The notes below the pieces were generated by a model, which was not told where the DNA came from, ran no database searches, and saw only the letters and a program-made list of their open reading frames with translations. Source: Denitrificimonas caeni DSM 24390 (GTDB lineage: Bacteria; Pseudomonadota; Gammaproteobacteria; Pseudomonadales; Pseudomonadaceae). Taken from it: a stretch of 64,000 nucleotides of DNA. Within the stretch, counting starts at the first letter, position 1; every line of letters begins with the position of its first letter. A program made the position numbers and the translations under genes. The DNA is taken from contig NZ_ATXQ01000003.1 of NCBI RefSeq assembly GCF_000421765.1, positions 1 to 64,000 of the forward strand. Reading direction: 5' to 3'. Below are positions 1 through 9,135 of the stretch, one piece after another.

Positions 1-57
1 GCATGTGTTAAGCCTGCCGCCAGCGTTCAATCTGAGCCATGATCAAACTCTTCAGTT
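1..57 (-). rRNA. rrs: 16S ribosomal RNA, 5' end only
   Basis: Read on the minus strand, these bases begin AACTGAAGAGTTTGATCATG and continue through the universal 27F primer site into the conserved first helices of bacterial 16S rRNA. Only the first 57 or so bases are present; the gene continues beyond the start of the window. The mature 5' end is placed at about 57 by analogy with other Pseudomonas genes. The boxA leader and promoters at 247-436 belong to this operon. Confidence 0.97.
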
Positions 58-246
58 ATATACTGATCGGATTTTGAGAAAATCCTAAACTTGGCTCAGC
101 AATCGCAAATATCTTTTATTAGTAAACTAAAAAAGACAAAAATAATTCTACAAATTTACATTCGCTGAATAACTTGTGCTTGCTGATAATCTTGCTGACT
201 ATCAATCATCTAACACAAGCACCCACACGAATTGCTTGATTCAAAT

Positions 247-257
247 TGTTAAAGAAC
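247..257 (-). promoter_or_regulatory. boxA antitermination element of the rRNA leader
   Basis: The minus strand reads GTTCTTTAACA followed by ATTTGAATC, matching the rRNA antitermination boxA consensus (TGCTCTTTAACA). It lies between the promoters at 295-436 and the 16S start, where the Nus complex would load. No protein gene is supported in the leader (58-478); the open frame there has no ribosome binding site. Confidence 0.85.
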
Positions 258-294
258 GTTTCGTTGAAGTCTTTCGGCTTCAGCGAGGAGGCGT

Positions 295-322
295 ATTCTA
301 CACCCTCCAAAGTAACTGTCAA
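295..322 (-). promoter_or_regulatory. rRNA operon promoter, proximal
   Basis: On the minus strand there is a consensus -35 TTGACA (317-322), a 16-base spacer and a -10 TAGAAT (295-300). It sits upstream of boxA, where an rRNA promoter is expected. Its geometry is identical to the second promoter 114 bases upstream. Confidence 0.8.
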
Positions 323-408
323 GGTTTATTTTCTGGAATCTTTCAAAGCTTTCCGTCTAACTCCTTGTTACCGCTGAGGTTCTTACGTTCCTCGTTGGTA
401 GGCCGCGC

Positions 409-436
409 ATTCTACAGCAGACTGCGAACCTGTCAA
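409..436 (-). promoter_or_regulatory. rRNA operon promoter, distal
   Basis: On the minus strand there is TTGACA (431-436), a 16-base spacer and TAGAAT (409-414), followed by the GC-rich discriminator GCGCGGCC typical of stringently controlled rRNA promoters. The AT-rich stretch at 447-480 just upstream could act as an UP element. It overlaps the end of pssA, so pssA transcripts run into the rRNA promoter region. Confidence 0.8.
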
Positions 437-478
437 CACCCTTTGCAAAAGAAATGCAAAATACTTCAAAACTCACTA

Positions 479-1300
479 TTACTGCTTAGCCTGGCGCTTA
501 CGCAACACGAATTGCACAGGCCCTGAAACCGCATAAACCAAGAACATCAGCAGCAGGATTCGTGGCGGATCGCTAAACACTACAGCAAACGCTAAAACCA
601 CAACCAGAATCGCCACAAAAGGTACGCGCCCCTTAAGATCCAAGTCTTTAAAGCTATAATACTTAACGTTACTCACCATCAGCATACCTGCCAATGCCAC
701 CAAGACGGCAAACAGCATAATCACTACGACAGGCAGATCGACAGCGCCAACACCGTTATCACTTAGCGCCCATACTACGCCAGCCACCAATCCCGCAGCA
801 GCGGGACTTGCCAAACCGATAAACCAACGCTTATCTACCACACCAATTTGCGTATTAAAGCGTGCCAGGCGCAAAGCTGCACAAGCGACATAGATAAATG
901 CAATGGTCAGCCCTACATTACCTAGCTCTGACAACGCCCACTGGTACGCAATGATGGCCGGCGCCAAACCAAAGGCAACCATATCAGACAACGAATCATA
1001 CTCAGCGCCAAAAGCACTCTGCGTATTGGTCATCCGCGCTACGCGCCCATCCAAACCATCCAACACCATCGCCACGAAGACAGTCGCAGCAGCAACGGTA
1101 AAGTTGCCATTGATAGCACACATAATCGAGTAGAACCCAGCAAACAGGTTTGCCGTGGTAAATAAGTTAGGCAACAGATAGATGCCTTTATGCCTTACCT
1201 TACGACCTTCGCTGTCGTGACCTTCTTCAATATGATCATCAATCGGCAATAAGCTTTCTATGGACGATGCATTATCGTGCTCTTCAGGACGCTGATTCAT
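479..1300 (-). CDS. pssA: CDP-diacylglycerol-serine O-phosphatidyltransferase
   Basis: Condenses CDP-diacylglycerol with serine to make phosphatidylserine, the precursor of phosphatidylethanolamine, in the inner membrane. The CDP-alcohol phosphotransferase motif is complete: D84-G85, A88-R89, G98, D102 and D106. The rest is a series of hydrophobic helices after a charged N-terminus of about 40 residues. This is the integral-membrane family, not the phospholipase D-like PssA of E. coli. At 273 residues it is normal for Pseudomonas. It lies downstream of ilvC, separated by a strong terminator, so it probably has its own promoter. No clear terminator of its own is visible before the rRNA promoters. 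Confidence 0.93.
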   Translation of the reverse strand: MNQRPEEHDNASSIESLLPIDDHIEEGHDSEGRKVRHKGIYLLPNLFTTANLFAGFYSIMCAINGNFTVAAATVFVAMVLDGLDGRVARMTNTQSAFGAEYDSLSDMVAFGLAPAIIAYQWALSELGNVGLTIAFIYVACAALRLARFNTQIGVVDKRWFIGLASPAAAGLVAGVVWALSDNGVGAVDLPVVVIMLFAVLVALAGMLMVSNVKYYSFKDLDLKGRVPFVAILVVVLAFAVVFSDPPRILLLMFLVYAVSGPVQFVLRKRQAKQ

Positions 1301-1376
1301 AAACTTCCTTAAGTTTCTCTGAGTAATACGCCAACTGGCAATAGAGTCATTTTATACTAAATAAACACTAGAAACG

Positions 1377-1402
1377 AAAAACGCGGCCTTAGCCGCGTTT
1401 TT
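1377..1402 (-). terminator. Intrinsic terminator after ilvC
   Basis: Perfect 11-bp stem (AAAAACGCGGC at 1377-1387 against GCCGCGTTTTT at 1392-1402) with a 4-base loop. On the minus strand it ends in a run of U, 15 bases past the ilvC stop. It closes the ilvIHC operon before pssA. Confidence 0.9.
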
Positions 1403-1416
1403 CAATTGTAAGTAAA

Positions 1417-2442
<1,026 letters not shown>

Positions 2443-2477
2443 CTAGGATTGGAGAGCTCTTGCTCTCCAGGGTTAAT

Positions 2478-2969
2478 TCAAAGGCTTAAAACTTTATCGC
2501 CGCGCGCAATACCAGTCACACCACTGCGCACAACTTCTAAAATTGAGGCAGGTCCAATAGCCTGGATAAAGCTGTCCAGTTTATCGGTTGTTCCAGCCAA
2601 CTGCACGGTATACAGACTAGGGGACACATCTACAATCTGGCCCCGGAAAATATCCGCTGTACGTTTAATTTCAGCACGCTGTGCACCGCTGGCTTTAATT
2701 TTCACCAGCATCAACTCACGCTCAATATGCGCACTTTCTGACAAATCGACTAACTTCACCACCTCGATTAGCTTGTTCAGGTTTTTAGTAATTTGCTCAA
2801 TCACCTCTTCCCGCCCAATCGTGGTCAGCGTTAAACGCGACAGAGTTGGATCCTCTGTAGTGGCAACAGTCAGACTTTCGATATTGTAGTTACGCTGTGA
2901 GAACAAACCAATCACACGCGATAGCGCGCCCGGCTCGTTTTCCATCAATAGAGAAATAATATGTCTCAT
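2478..2969 (-). CDS. ilvH: Acetolactate synthase small (regulatory) subunit
   Basis: Regulatory subunit that activates IlvI and gives it valine feedback sensitivity. The N-terminal ACT domain is clear (GALSRVIGLFSQRNYNIESL near residues 14-33). The open frame extends 10 codons upstream into ilvI, but the family start is the internal MRHIIS, giving 163 residues and a 2-base gap after the ilvI TAA. This start is preferred because it matches family length and avoids the overlap. Tight spacing suggests translational coupling with ilvI. Confidence 0.96.
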   Translation of the reverse strand: MRHIISLLMENEPGALSRVIGLFSQRNYNIESLTVATTEDPTLSRLTLTTIGREEVIEQITKNLNKLIEVVKLVDLSESAHIERELMLVKIKASGAQRAEIKRTADIFRGQIVDVSPSLYTVQLAGTTDKLDSFIQAIGPASILEVVRSGVTGIARGDKVLSL

Positions 2970-2971
2970 GA

Positions 2972-4696
2972 TTATGTCCGCTCCGTTTTGCTGAGCCACA
3001 TATCGCGCATTGCGCCATCACGGATCTGCATCGGGTACACGTGCTCACTGGTGTCTACTTGAATATCTAAGAAAACCAGACGATTTTTCATCGCAAAAGC
3101 TTCTTCCATTTTAGGTTTCAGATCTTTCAAGTCAGTAATACGCATACCAACATGCCCGTAGGCTTCAGCCAACTTAACAAAGTCAGGCAGCGACTCCATG
3201 TAGGAATGCGAATAACGACTGTTATAGACCATGTCCTGCCACTGACGAACCATGCCTAATGCACCGTTATTCAAGTTAATGATCTTAACCGGCAAATCGT
3301 ATTGCAGACAGGTGGAAAGCTCTTGGATATTCATCTGAATACTGCCCTCACCGGTAACGCAAGCAACGTCATCATCCGGGAAGTTTAATTTGACACCCAT
3401 CGCAGCAGGAAAACCAAAGCCCATCGTGCCCAAACCACCTGAGTTAATCCAGCGATTGGGTTTATTGAAGCGATAGTACTGAGCGGCAAACATTTGATGC
3501 TGGCCTACGTCAGAAGTAACAAAGGCATTACCTGCGGTCACATCACACAGCGTTTCAATAACTGCTTGCGGCTTAATAATACTGCCGTCACCACTGTCGT
3601 ACGGGAACATTTTACCGTTACCGCGCCATTCATCGATTTGCTTCCACCAGCTCGCAACAACATCCTGATTTGGCTTGGTACCAATATCTTTAAGCGCGGC
3701 AAGCATATCGGCTAAAACGCTATCAACCGGCCCAACAATTGGAATATCGGCTTTAATCGTTTTAGAAATCGATGCAGGATCAATATCAATATGGATGATT
3801 TTTGCGTTAGGGCAGAACTTAGCTGCACCATTGATAACACGATCATCAAATCGAGCACCTACAGCCACTAACACATCACAATGATGCATGGTTAAGTTAG
3901 CTGTATAGCTGCCGTGCATACCGAGCATGCCGACAAACTGACGATCATCACCTGGGTAGCAACCCAACCCCATCAAGGTATTGGTAACAGGTGTATTGAG
4001 CAGTTTAGCCATCTCAGTGAGCTGTGCAGACGCACCACCTAAGATAACGCCACCACCGGCATAAATTACTGGACGCTTAGCCGCCAGCAACATTTCTGCC
4101 GCTTTGCGGATTTGTCCAGAATGACCACGAGTAGCAGGTGCATAAGAGCGCAACTTAGCCTTTTTAGGGTAGCTGTACTCAAACTTTTCGATTGGGTTAG
4201 TCATATCCTTAGGGACATCAATAACCACCGGGCCTGGTCGACCTGACTCAGCCAAATAGAAAGCTTTTTTAACCACATCAGGAATTTCTGAAGGGTGCTT
4301 AATAATAAAGCTATGCTTAACAATAGGTCGTGAGATACCGATCATATCGGTTTCTTGGAAAGCATCAGTACCCACCATATCACTCGGCACCTGGCCTGAG
4401 ATAACGACCATTGGGATCGAGTCCATAAAAGCCGTGGCAATACCGGTAACCGCATTGGTTGCACCTGGACCCGAAGTCACGAGCACCACACCCGCTTTAC
4501 CAGTCGCGCGAGCATAGCCATCAGCCATGTGCGTTGCTGCTTGCTCATGACGCACTAAAATGTGCGTAAGAGATGGCTCTTTGAATAATGCATCATAGAT
4601 ATGCAGTACGGCTCCACCTGGGTAGCCATAAATATATTTAACGCCCTCGTCACGCAGTGAGCGAACGAGCATTTCTGCGCCGGATAAAAGTTCCAC
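2972..4696 (-). CDS. ilvI: Acetolactate synthase large (catalytic) subunit
   Basis: ThDP- and FAD-dependent enzyme that condenses pyruvate with pyruvate or 2-oxobutyrate, the committed step of branched-chain amino acid synthesis. The ThDP-activating glutamate is E51 in [13 protein letters not shown], and the Mg-ThDP motif begins TGEGSIQMN near residue 450 and ends in NN. At 574 residues it is full length. Translation starts at GTG (4694-4696) with an AGAGG ribosome binding site 7 bases before it. That site can pair in a small stem with CTCT just upstream, so the start may be partly masked. It follows a 460-base leader. Confidence 0.97.
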   Translation of the reverse strand: MELLSGAEMLVRSLRDEGVKYIYGYPGGAVLHIYDALFKEPSLTHILVRHEQAATHMADGYARATGKAGVVLVTSGPGATNAVTGIATAFMDSIPMVVISGQVPSDMVGTDAFQETDMIGISRPIVKHSFIIKHPSEIPDVVKKAFYLAESGRPGPVVIDVPKDMTNPIEKFEYSYPKKAKLRSYAPATRGHSGQIRKAAEMLLAAKRPVIYAGGGVILGGASAQLTEMAKLLNTPVTNTLMGLGCYPGDDRQFVGMLGMHGSYTANLTMHHCDVLVAVGARFDDRVINGAAKFCPNAKIIHIDIDPASISKTIKADIPIVGPVDSVLADMLAALKDIGTKPNQDVVASWWKQIDEWRGNGKMFPYDSGDGSIIKPQAVIETLCDVTAGNAFVTSDVGQHQMFAAQYYRFNKPNRWINSGGLGTMGFGFPAAMGVKLNFPDDDVACVTGEGSIQMNIQELSTCLQYDLPVKIINLNNGALGMVRQWQDMVYNSRYSHSYMESLPDFVKLAEAYGHVGMRITDLKDLKPKMEEAFAMKNRLVFLDIQVDTSEHVYPMQIRDGAMRDMWLSKTERT

Positions 4697-5156
4697 AGTA
4701 ACACCTCTAAAACGCCAGAGTACCGCCCTTCATCAAGGGCAATCTGATTGTAGGTTGCTGCCATTTGTAGCATGGGCTACGGTGATTGCCGACTACCCTG
4801 CCACTTAAATTAAACAGCATAGAGAAACCCGAATGTCTAAAGGCTTCTCACCCAGCGCGAGGTAACGCGATACGGGTATAGCGGGCGGTACGGGTACGCA
4901 CCTCATGAACTCATTCTGCAAGAGCCTTTTTGAGGCATGCATTACAGTAAACAGTGAATTGTTCGGATTCAGCAGCCGCAAGTCAAGCGTTACGAGATAA
5001 TTCTCTCATTTCGCAGCTTATTTGCTTGTAATCATAAGGATTTATTGACCTTGTGCGCAACTACAAGCTTGTCTTGCAGGTTTTTTGGATATATTAAGTT
5101 AAAGTAACAGTATACAGCCATGAAGTTTTTTGTTCACACACCTATAAGGATCTCGC
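4697..5156 (-). promoter_or_regulatory. Long 5' leader / intergenic region upstream of ilvI
   Basis: This 460-base gap separates ilvI (minus) from the DUF4124 gene (plus). On the minus strand it holds a possible -35 (TTGACT near 4982), a candidate 33-codon leader peptide at 4805-4906, a hairpin GTAGC-CCAT-GCTAC and a hairpin GCCCTT-GATG-AAGGGC close to ilvI. No standard intrinsic terminator with a U-tract is obvious. Branched-chain operons are often controlled by attenuation, and this layout would allow it, but the mechanism is inferred. Confidence 0.45.
4805..4906 (-). CDS. Candidate ilvI leader peptide, 33 codons
   Basis: The minus-strand frame from ATG at 4904-4906 to TAA encodes 33 residues, of which 13 are valine, isoleucine or leucine. 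They include the segment CVPVPPAIPV and the end LCCLI. It sits inside the ilvI leader with hairpins between it and ilvI, as expected for an attenuation peptide. Against it: the ribosome binding site is weak, the codons are spread out rather than clustered, and no clear terminator follows. A chance frame is quite possible. Confidence 0.3.
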   Translation of the reverse strand: MRCVPVPPAIPVSRYLALGEKPLDIRVSLCCLI

Positions 5157-5609
5157 ATGCGCCGCGTAATCACCACCGCCAGTCTTTTATTACTTTTTAG
5201 CTCATCACTGCTTGCCGCTCCCGTTTACAAATGGGTTGATGCTCGGGGCGTGACGCACTTTAGTGCAGAGCCGCCCGTCAACCAAAAAGCAGAAAGCATC
5301 AATACCAACTCATTCCAACCCAAAGTTCCGGAAAAAACAGCTGAGCAAATTGCAGCTGAAGAAGCGCAGGCCAGTGCTAGAACTCAAGCCGAAGTTGATC
5401 GTGAAGTGCGCCAGAAAGTCGCCGAAGAAGAAGCTGCATTGAAGAAATACTGCAGTGAGATTCGCCATAATCTCGCGCAACTAGAAAGCAACCCTAGAGT
5501 CATGGCTCAAGTAGACGGCCAACCTACTCGCCTCACTGAGGAAGAGCGTCAAGCGCGTATCACTGAGATCAAGAAGTCAATTGAAGAGCGCTGCGCTACC
5601 GTCAAATAG
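5157..5609 (+). CDS. DUF4124 domain periplasmic protein
   Basis: A signal peptide (residues 1-20, ending LLAA) is followed directly by the DUF4124 signature PVYKWVDARGVTHFSAEPP. The rest of this 150-residue protein is charged and probably helical, with two cysteines (in KKYCSEIR and ERCATVK) that could form a disulfide. Function is unknown; the family is common next to envelope genes in pseudomonads. A good ribosome binding site (AAGGA) precedes the ATG. Confidence 0.8.
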   Translation: MRRVITTASLLLLFSSSLLAAPVYKWVDARGVTHFSAEPPVNQKAESINTNSFQPKVPEKTAEQIAAEEAQASARTQAEVDREVRQKVAEEEAALKKYCSEIRHNLAQLESNPRVMAQVDGQPTRLTEEERQARITEIKKSIEERCATVK

Positions 5610-5636
5610 TACCGCAACACTCGCTTAGCGGATAAA

Positions 5637-5978
5637 TCAATGCAGCACATGCGGCGAGTTAATCGCCGCATCAATACGCTTTAAGCTGCCGAGCAAGCCT
5701 GCTACCAGACTTAGCTTTTCCCGATAAACCACTTCAGCCATATCATGGATACCACACTGACTTGGCAGCGGATGATCGGAACTTATAATACTGCGCATGC
5801 GCGGCACAAACACCCACTGCAGCCACTGTGCAAACTCTAGCGTATCAACACAAAACGGCTGCTCACTCTGCAATGCTTGGGCACTGGGCGCTTGCTGCTC
5901 CCACCATCCAAGCTCTTGCAGTTCATCTTCAAGGCATGCCAATAGCGCCTGCAAATGCAATTTAGTTGTTACCGTCAT
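5637..5978 (-). CDS. YqcC family protein
   Basis: Small (113-residue) helical cytoplasmic protein of the YqcC/DUF446 family. It shows the typical pattern of an aromatic ELGWWE segment near residue 22 and FAQWLQWVFVPRM near residue 50. Its role is not established. Its start codon overlaps the stop of the upstream lipoprotein gene by one base (TAATG), so the two are probably translationally coupled and co-transcribed with mrcB. Confidence 0.8.
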   Translation of the reverse strand: MTVTTKLHLQALLACLEDELQELGWWEQQAPSAQALQSEQPFCVDTLEFAQWLQWVFVPRMRSIISSDHPLPSQCGIHDMAEVVYREKLSLVAGLLGSLKRIDAAINSPHVLH

Positions 5979-6661
5979 TACAAGTTAACCCTTGCACGAC
6001 GCTGCGCTTCTTGTGCCCCAGCGGTATTACCTTGTTTGGTACGAGCGCGAGCAATCAAATCCCACAGACCAGCCTGCAAAGTAGGACGACCATTGCTATA
6101 ACTAAGTCCTCGCTGTGCCAATTGCTCAGCTTGCGCTGCGTCACCTTGCGCCAAGCGTACTTCGGCTAACCGATAGAGCACCTGCGGCTCGCGCGGGGCA
6201 ATACGTTGTGCTCGCTCAAGGCTTGAAGCAGCACCATTAAAATCGCCGCCAGTTTGCTGCTGCTGGGCCGTAGTCAATAGCGCCAGCACAGGACCATCCA
6301 ATTGCTCATCAGCAGCTAAGCGCGCCTGTCCGCCAATTGGCATAGACGCTTGTGGAGCGCTCGTATTAGCAGACGAGGGTTGGCGACTAGAATCGTCATT
6401 ATAAATTTCTATTCCACCAATGGGTGCGCTGGGCGCTGCATAGGTTTGTATAGCTTCACTTTCACCTTGTGGCATGACTGTAACGCCACTGGTTTGCGCA
6501 GGCTGCGTGGTACCAGTCGACTGACGCACTCGGCTGTCACGCATCGCACCTGGACTCAGCGGTGCACCACTCTCAACCACAGGTACTGCTCTATGTGGTG
6601 ACCCCGCACAACCGGCCAACACAGTTGCCAGTGCAATTAAAATGACTGCATGCTTGCTCAC
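5978..6661 (-). CDS. TPR-containing lipoprotein
   Basis: The N-terminus is a lipoprotein signal with a lipobox (LAGC, cysteine near residue 17), followed by a low-complexity Ser/Gln/Pro-rich linker. The last 105 residues hold tetratricopeptide-like helices rich in Ala and Gln (for example YRLAEVRLAQGDAAQAEQLA). It is likely membrane-tethered in the periplasm and a protein-interaction partner. It lies directly downstream of mrcB, 18 bases away, so a link with peptidoglycan synthesis is reasonable but unproven. Confidence 0.82.
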   Translation of the reverse strand: MSKHAVILIALATVLAGCAGSPHRAVPVVESGAPLSPGAMRDSRVRQSTGTTQPAQTSGVTVMPQGESEAIQTYAAPSAPIGGIEIYNDDSSRQPSSANTSAPQASMPIGGQARLAADEQLDGPVLALLTTAQQQQTGGDFNGAASSLERAQRIAPREPQVLYRLAEVRLAQGDAAQAEQLAQRGLSYSNGRPTLQAGLWDLIARARTKQGNTAGAQEAQRRARVNL

Positions 6662-6679
6662 GTTAATTCCTCATAATTA

Positions 6680-9022
6680 TTAATTTAACCAACTACGAAT
6701 CCAGCTTTTCACTGACTCTACAGGTGCAGGCAAATAACTAGGCTCATCACAAGACTCTCCCGCAAGCGGTTCACTGCCTCGAATATAAGGCATTTGCACA
6801 GCACCCGGACAGCCTTTCGCGCTACCTAGACCGGAATATGCATCAACCCATGCCATCACTACGTTATCAGGGGGTGTCATATTCAAAGAACTTGGCGCTG
6901 CGGCTTGCATAAAGTTCGCCCAAACTTGCAAGGCTCCGCTCGCTCCAGTTAACGGCGTCTGACCATTATCATCACGCCCCATCCACACCACCGCAAGCAA
7001 GTCCTGCCCAAAGCCTGCAAACCAACTGTCACGCGAGTCATTACTGGTACCTGTTTTGCCAGCTAAAACAACCGATGACGGCACTCGGTTATACACAGAG
7101 CGCCCCGTTCCTTCGGTCATTACCCGCCGCATCGCTTCTTGAGTTAAATAGATTGCCCCTGCATCAAAGCGCTGCTCAATCGTGTAAGGATAGCGCCCTA
7201 AAGGTTCACCCTCTGCAGTTAACACGCTACGAATAGCCCGCAAAGGCGTGTTAAAACCACCGTTCGCGATGGTTTGATACATTCCTGCCACTTCCATCGG
7301 AGTTAAGCTACCAGCGCCTAACAACATTGATGGATAAGCCGGCCACTGACGCTCCACGCCTAGCTTTTGTACTGTTTTGAGTACGCGTGGCACACCCATT
7401 TCCAGGCCAAGCTTGGCTGTCGATAAGTTATACGACTGCGCCAGCCCTTGGTATAAAAACACCGTGCCATGCTCTTTACGGTCATAGTTTTGCGGCGTCC
7501 AGACTTTGCCGCTTTGGCTTTTCACCGAGAAGGACTCATCTTGAATATAACGCGTCAAGGTATATTGGCTAGGCTGCTCTAAAGCAGTCAGGTAAATGGC
7601 GGGCTTGACCAGCGAACCAATCGGTCGCACTGCATCTAAGGCTCGATTAAATCCAGCATAGCGTGGCAAGCGACTGCCGAGCAGTGCCAGCACCTCACCT
7701 GTTTCTGGATTACTCACCACCATTGCCAGTTCGACTTTATCGATATCCTTACGGCCAGCCAACTGCTTATAGGTTTGCGCCTGCGCCTCTTCAGCTTTGC
7801 GCTGCAAAATGGGGTCGAAACTGGTAAAAATCCGTAAACCTTCTTCGGTCAAATCTTCATCACGATAGTCTTCACGTAATTGACGTTTGACCAAATCAAT
7901 AAAGCCAGGATAAGTGCTATTGGCCAAACTACCGCGCTTAGTAATACCTAAAGGACGCTGTTTTGCTTCTTTGGCCTGCTCAGCATCAACCACACCCTGC
8001 TCAACGAGTAAATCAATAACCAAGTTACGACGCTCAAGCGCGCGCTCAGGTTGGCGACGTGGATTATAGTAAGAAGGACCCTTTACCATGCCTACCAATA
8101 ACGCTACTTGGTGTAATTTCAGTTCGGCTAAGGGCTGACTGAAAAAGTACTGACTGCCCAAGCCAAAGCCATGCACTGCCCGCTGCCCATCTTGGCCGAG
8201 AAAAACCTCATTGAGATACGCTTCTAAAATTTCGTCCTTACTGTAATGCAACTCAATCAGAAGCGACATTAGTGCTTCAGTTGCTTTACGTAGCAAAGTA
8301 CGCTCATTAGTAAGGAAGAAGTTTTTTACCAACTGCTGAGTCAAGGTGCTGCCGCCCTGACGTAAAGAACCTGAAGAGGTATTCACCCAAATCGCGCGTG
8401 CAATAGATTTAGGCGACACACCGTAATGGTTATAGAACTCACGGTCCTCTACTGCAATTAAGGCTTGCGGTAGCAAATCAGGTACTTGATCCAAGCGGAT
8501 CAAAATACGATCTTCTTGATGTGCTGGATATAAGCCGCCTACCAGCAAAGGCTCAAGACGAGCAACAGCTAAAGATCGACCATTGGTTTGCGCCAAACTA
8601 GACACACTGTTTCCAGAAAAGCGCACTCGAATAGCTTGCGCAGGCTCCGCACCCTCGTAAAACTGGAAGCCGCGAGTGTGCAAATCAACTGTATTACCGT
8701 TAACTGACATAGCACCAGAACTACTGGCTGACGCTTCATTGCGGTAACCCAGCGCATTTAACTCAACTAAAAAATCTTGTTTAGTCAGTTTCTGGCCGGC
8801 AAACAGCTCTAAAGGTCGCGCGTAGACTTTAGCTGGCACAGTCCAGCGCTTACCGGAAAACTTCTCCTGCACCACCGCATCAAGATAAATAAGAACGCCC
8901 GCGAGCAGGACAATAGCAACAATAGAGAGCTTAACAAATAAGCCTAGCCAGCGTCTGGGAGCCTTGGCTTTGCGCTGGTTTGCAGCCTTTCTAGTCGGTC
9001 GTGAAGTTGATTTTTTAGTCAT
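6680..9022 (-). CDS. mrcB: Penicillin-binding protein 1B, bifunctional
   Basis: Polymerises lipid II into glycan strands and cross-links the stem peptides. A cytoplasmic basic tail and one membrane helix (about 26-47) precede the periplasmic part. The GT51 domain has the catalytic E192 in AVEDREFYNHYG and the GGSTLTQQL motif at about 223. The transpeptidase domain has S470-x-x-K473, S530-Y-N and K656-T-G. At 780 residues it is full length, with all catalytic residues present. First gene of a three-gene set with the lipoprotein and YqcC genes. Confidence 0.96.
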   Translation of the reverse strand: MTKKSTSRPTRKAANQRKAKAPRRWLGLFVKLSIVAIVLLAGVLIYLDAVVQEKFSGKRWTVPAKVYARPLELFAGQKLTKQDFLVELNALGYRNEASASSSGAMSVNGNTVDLHTRGFQFYEGAEPAQAIRVRFSGNSVSSLAQTNGRSLAVARLEPLLVGGLYPAHQEDRILIRLDQVPDLLPQALIAVEDREFYNHYGVSPKSIARAIWVNTSSGSLRQGGSTLTQQLVKNFFLTNERTLLRKATEALMSLLIELHYSKDEILEAYLNEVFLGQDGQRAVHGFGLGSQYFFSQPLAELKLHQVALLVGMVKGPSYYNPRRQPERALERRNLVIDLLVEQGVVDAEQAKEAKQRPLGITKRGSLANSTYPGFIDLVKRQLREDYRDEDLTEEGLRIFTSFDPILQRKAEEAQAQTYKQLAGRKDIDKVELAMVVSNPETGEVLALLGSRLPRYAGFNRALDAVRPIGSLVKPAIYLTALEQPSQYTLTRYIQDESFSVKSQSGKVWTPQNYDRKEHGTVFLYQGLAQSYNLSTAKLGLEMGVPRVLKTVQKLGVERQWPAYPSMLLGAGSLTPMEVAGMYQTIANGGFNTPLRAIRSVLTAEGEPLGRYPYTIEQRFDAGAIYLTQEAMRRVMTEGTGRSVYNRVPSSVVLAGKTGTSNDSRDSWFAGFGQDLLAVVWMGRDDNGQTPLTGASGALQVWANFMQAAAPSSLNMTPPDNVVMAWVDAYSGLGSAKGCPGAVQMPYIRGSEPLAGESCDEPSYLPAPVESVKSWIRSWLN

Positions 9023-9135
9023 GCTGCGAATTATACCTGTTTTGTTTCAGTTCAAAATGCATGTTGTTATAGTTTGCACAGTCGCCCACAGTTGCCATAA
9101 TGCAGGCATTACTTTATTACTCTCAAGGATCACCT

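Noticed and set aside
176-526. Open frame of 116 codons on the plus strand across the rRNA leader
   Set aside because: It is antisense to the rRNA promoters and boxA, has no ribosome binding site and no recognisable protein features.
9100-9135. Upstream ATG for the two-domain kinase
   Set aside because: The GTG at 9136 has a well-placed AAGGA and gives the expected N-terminus; the upstream codons do not resemble the family.
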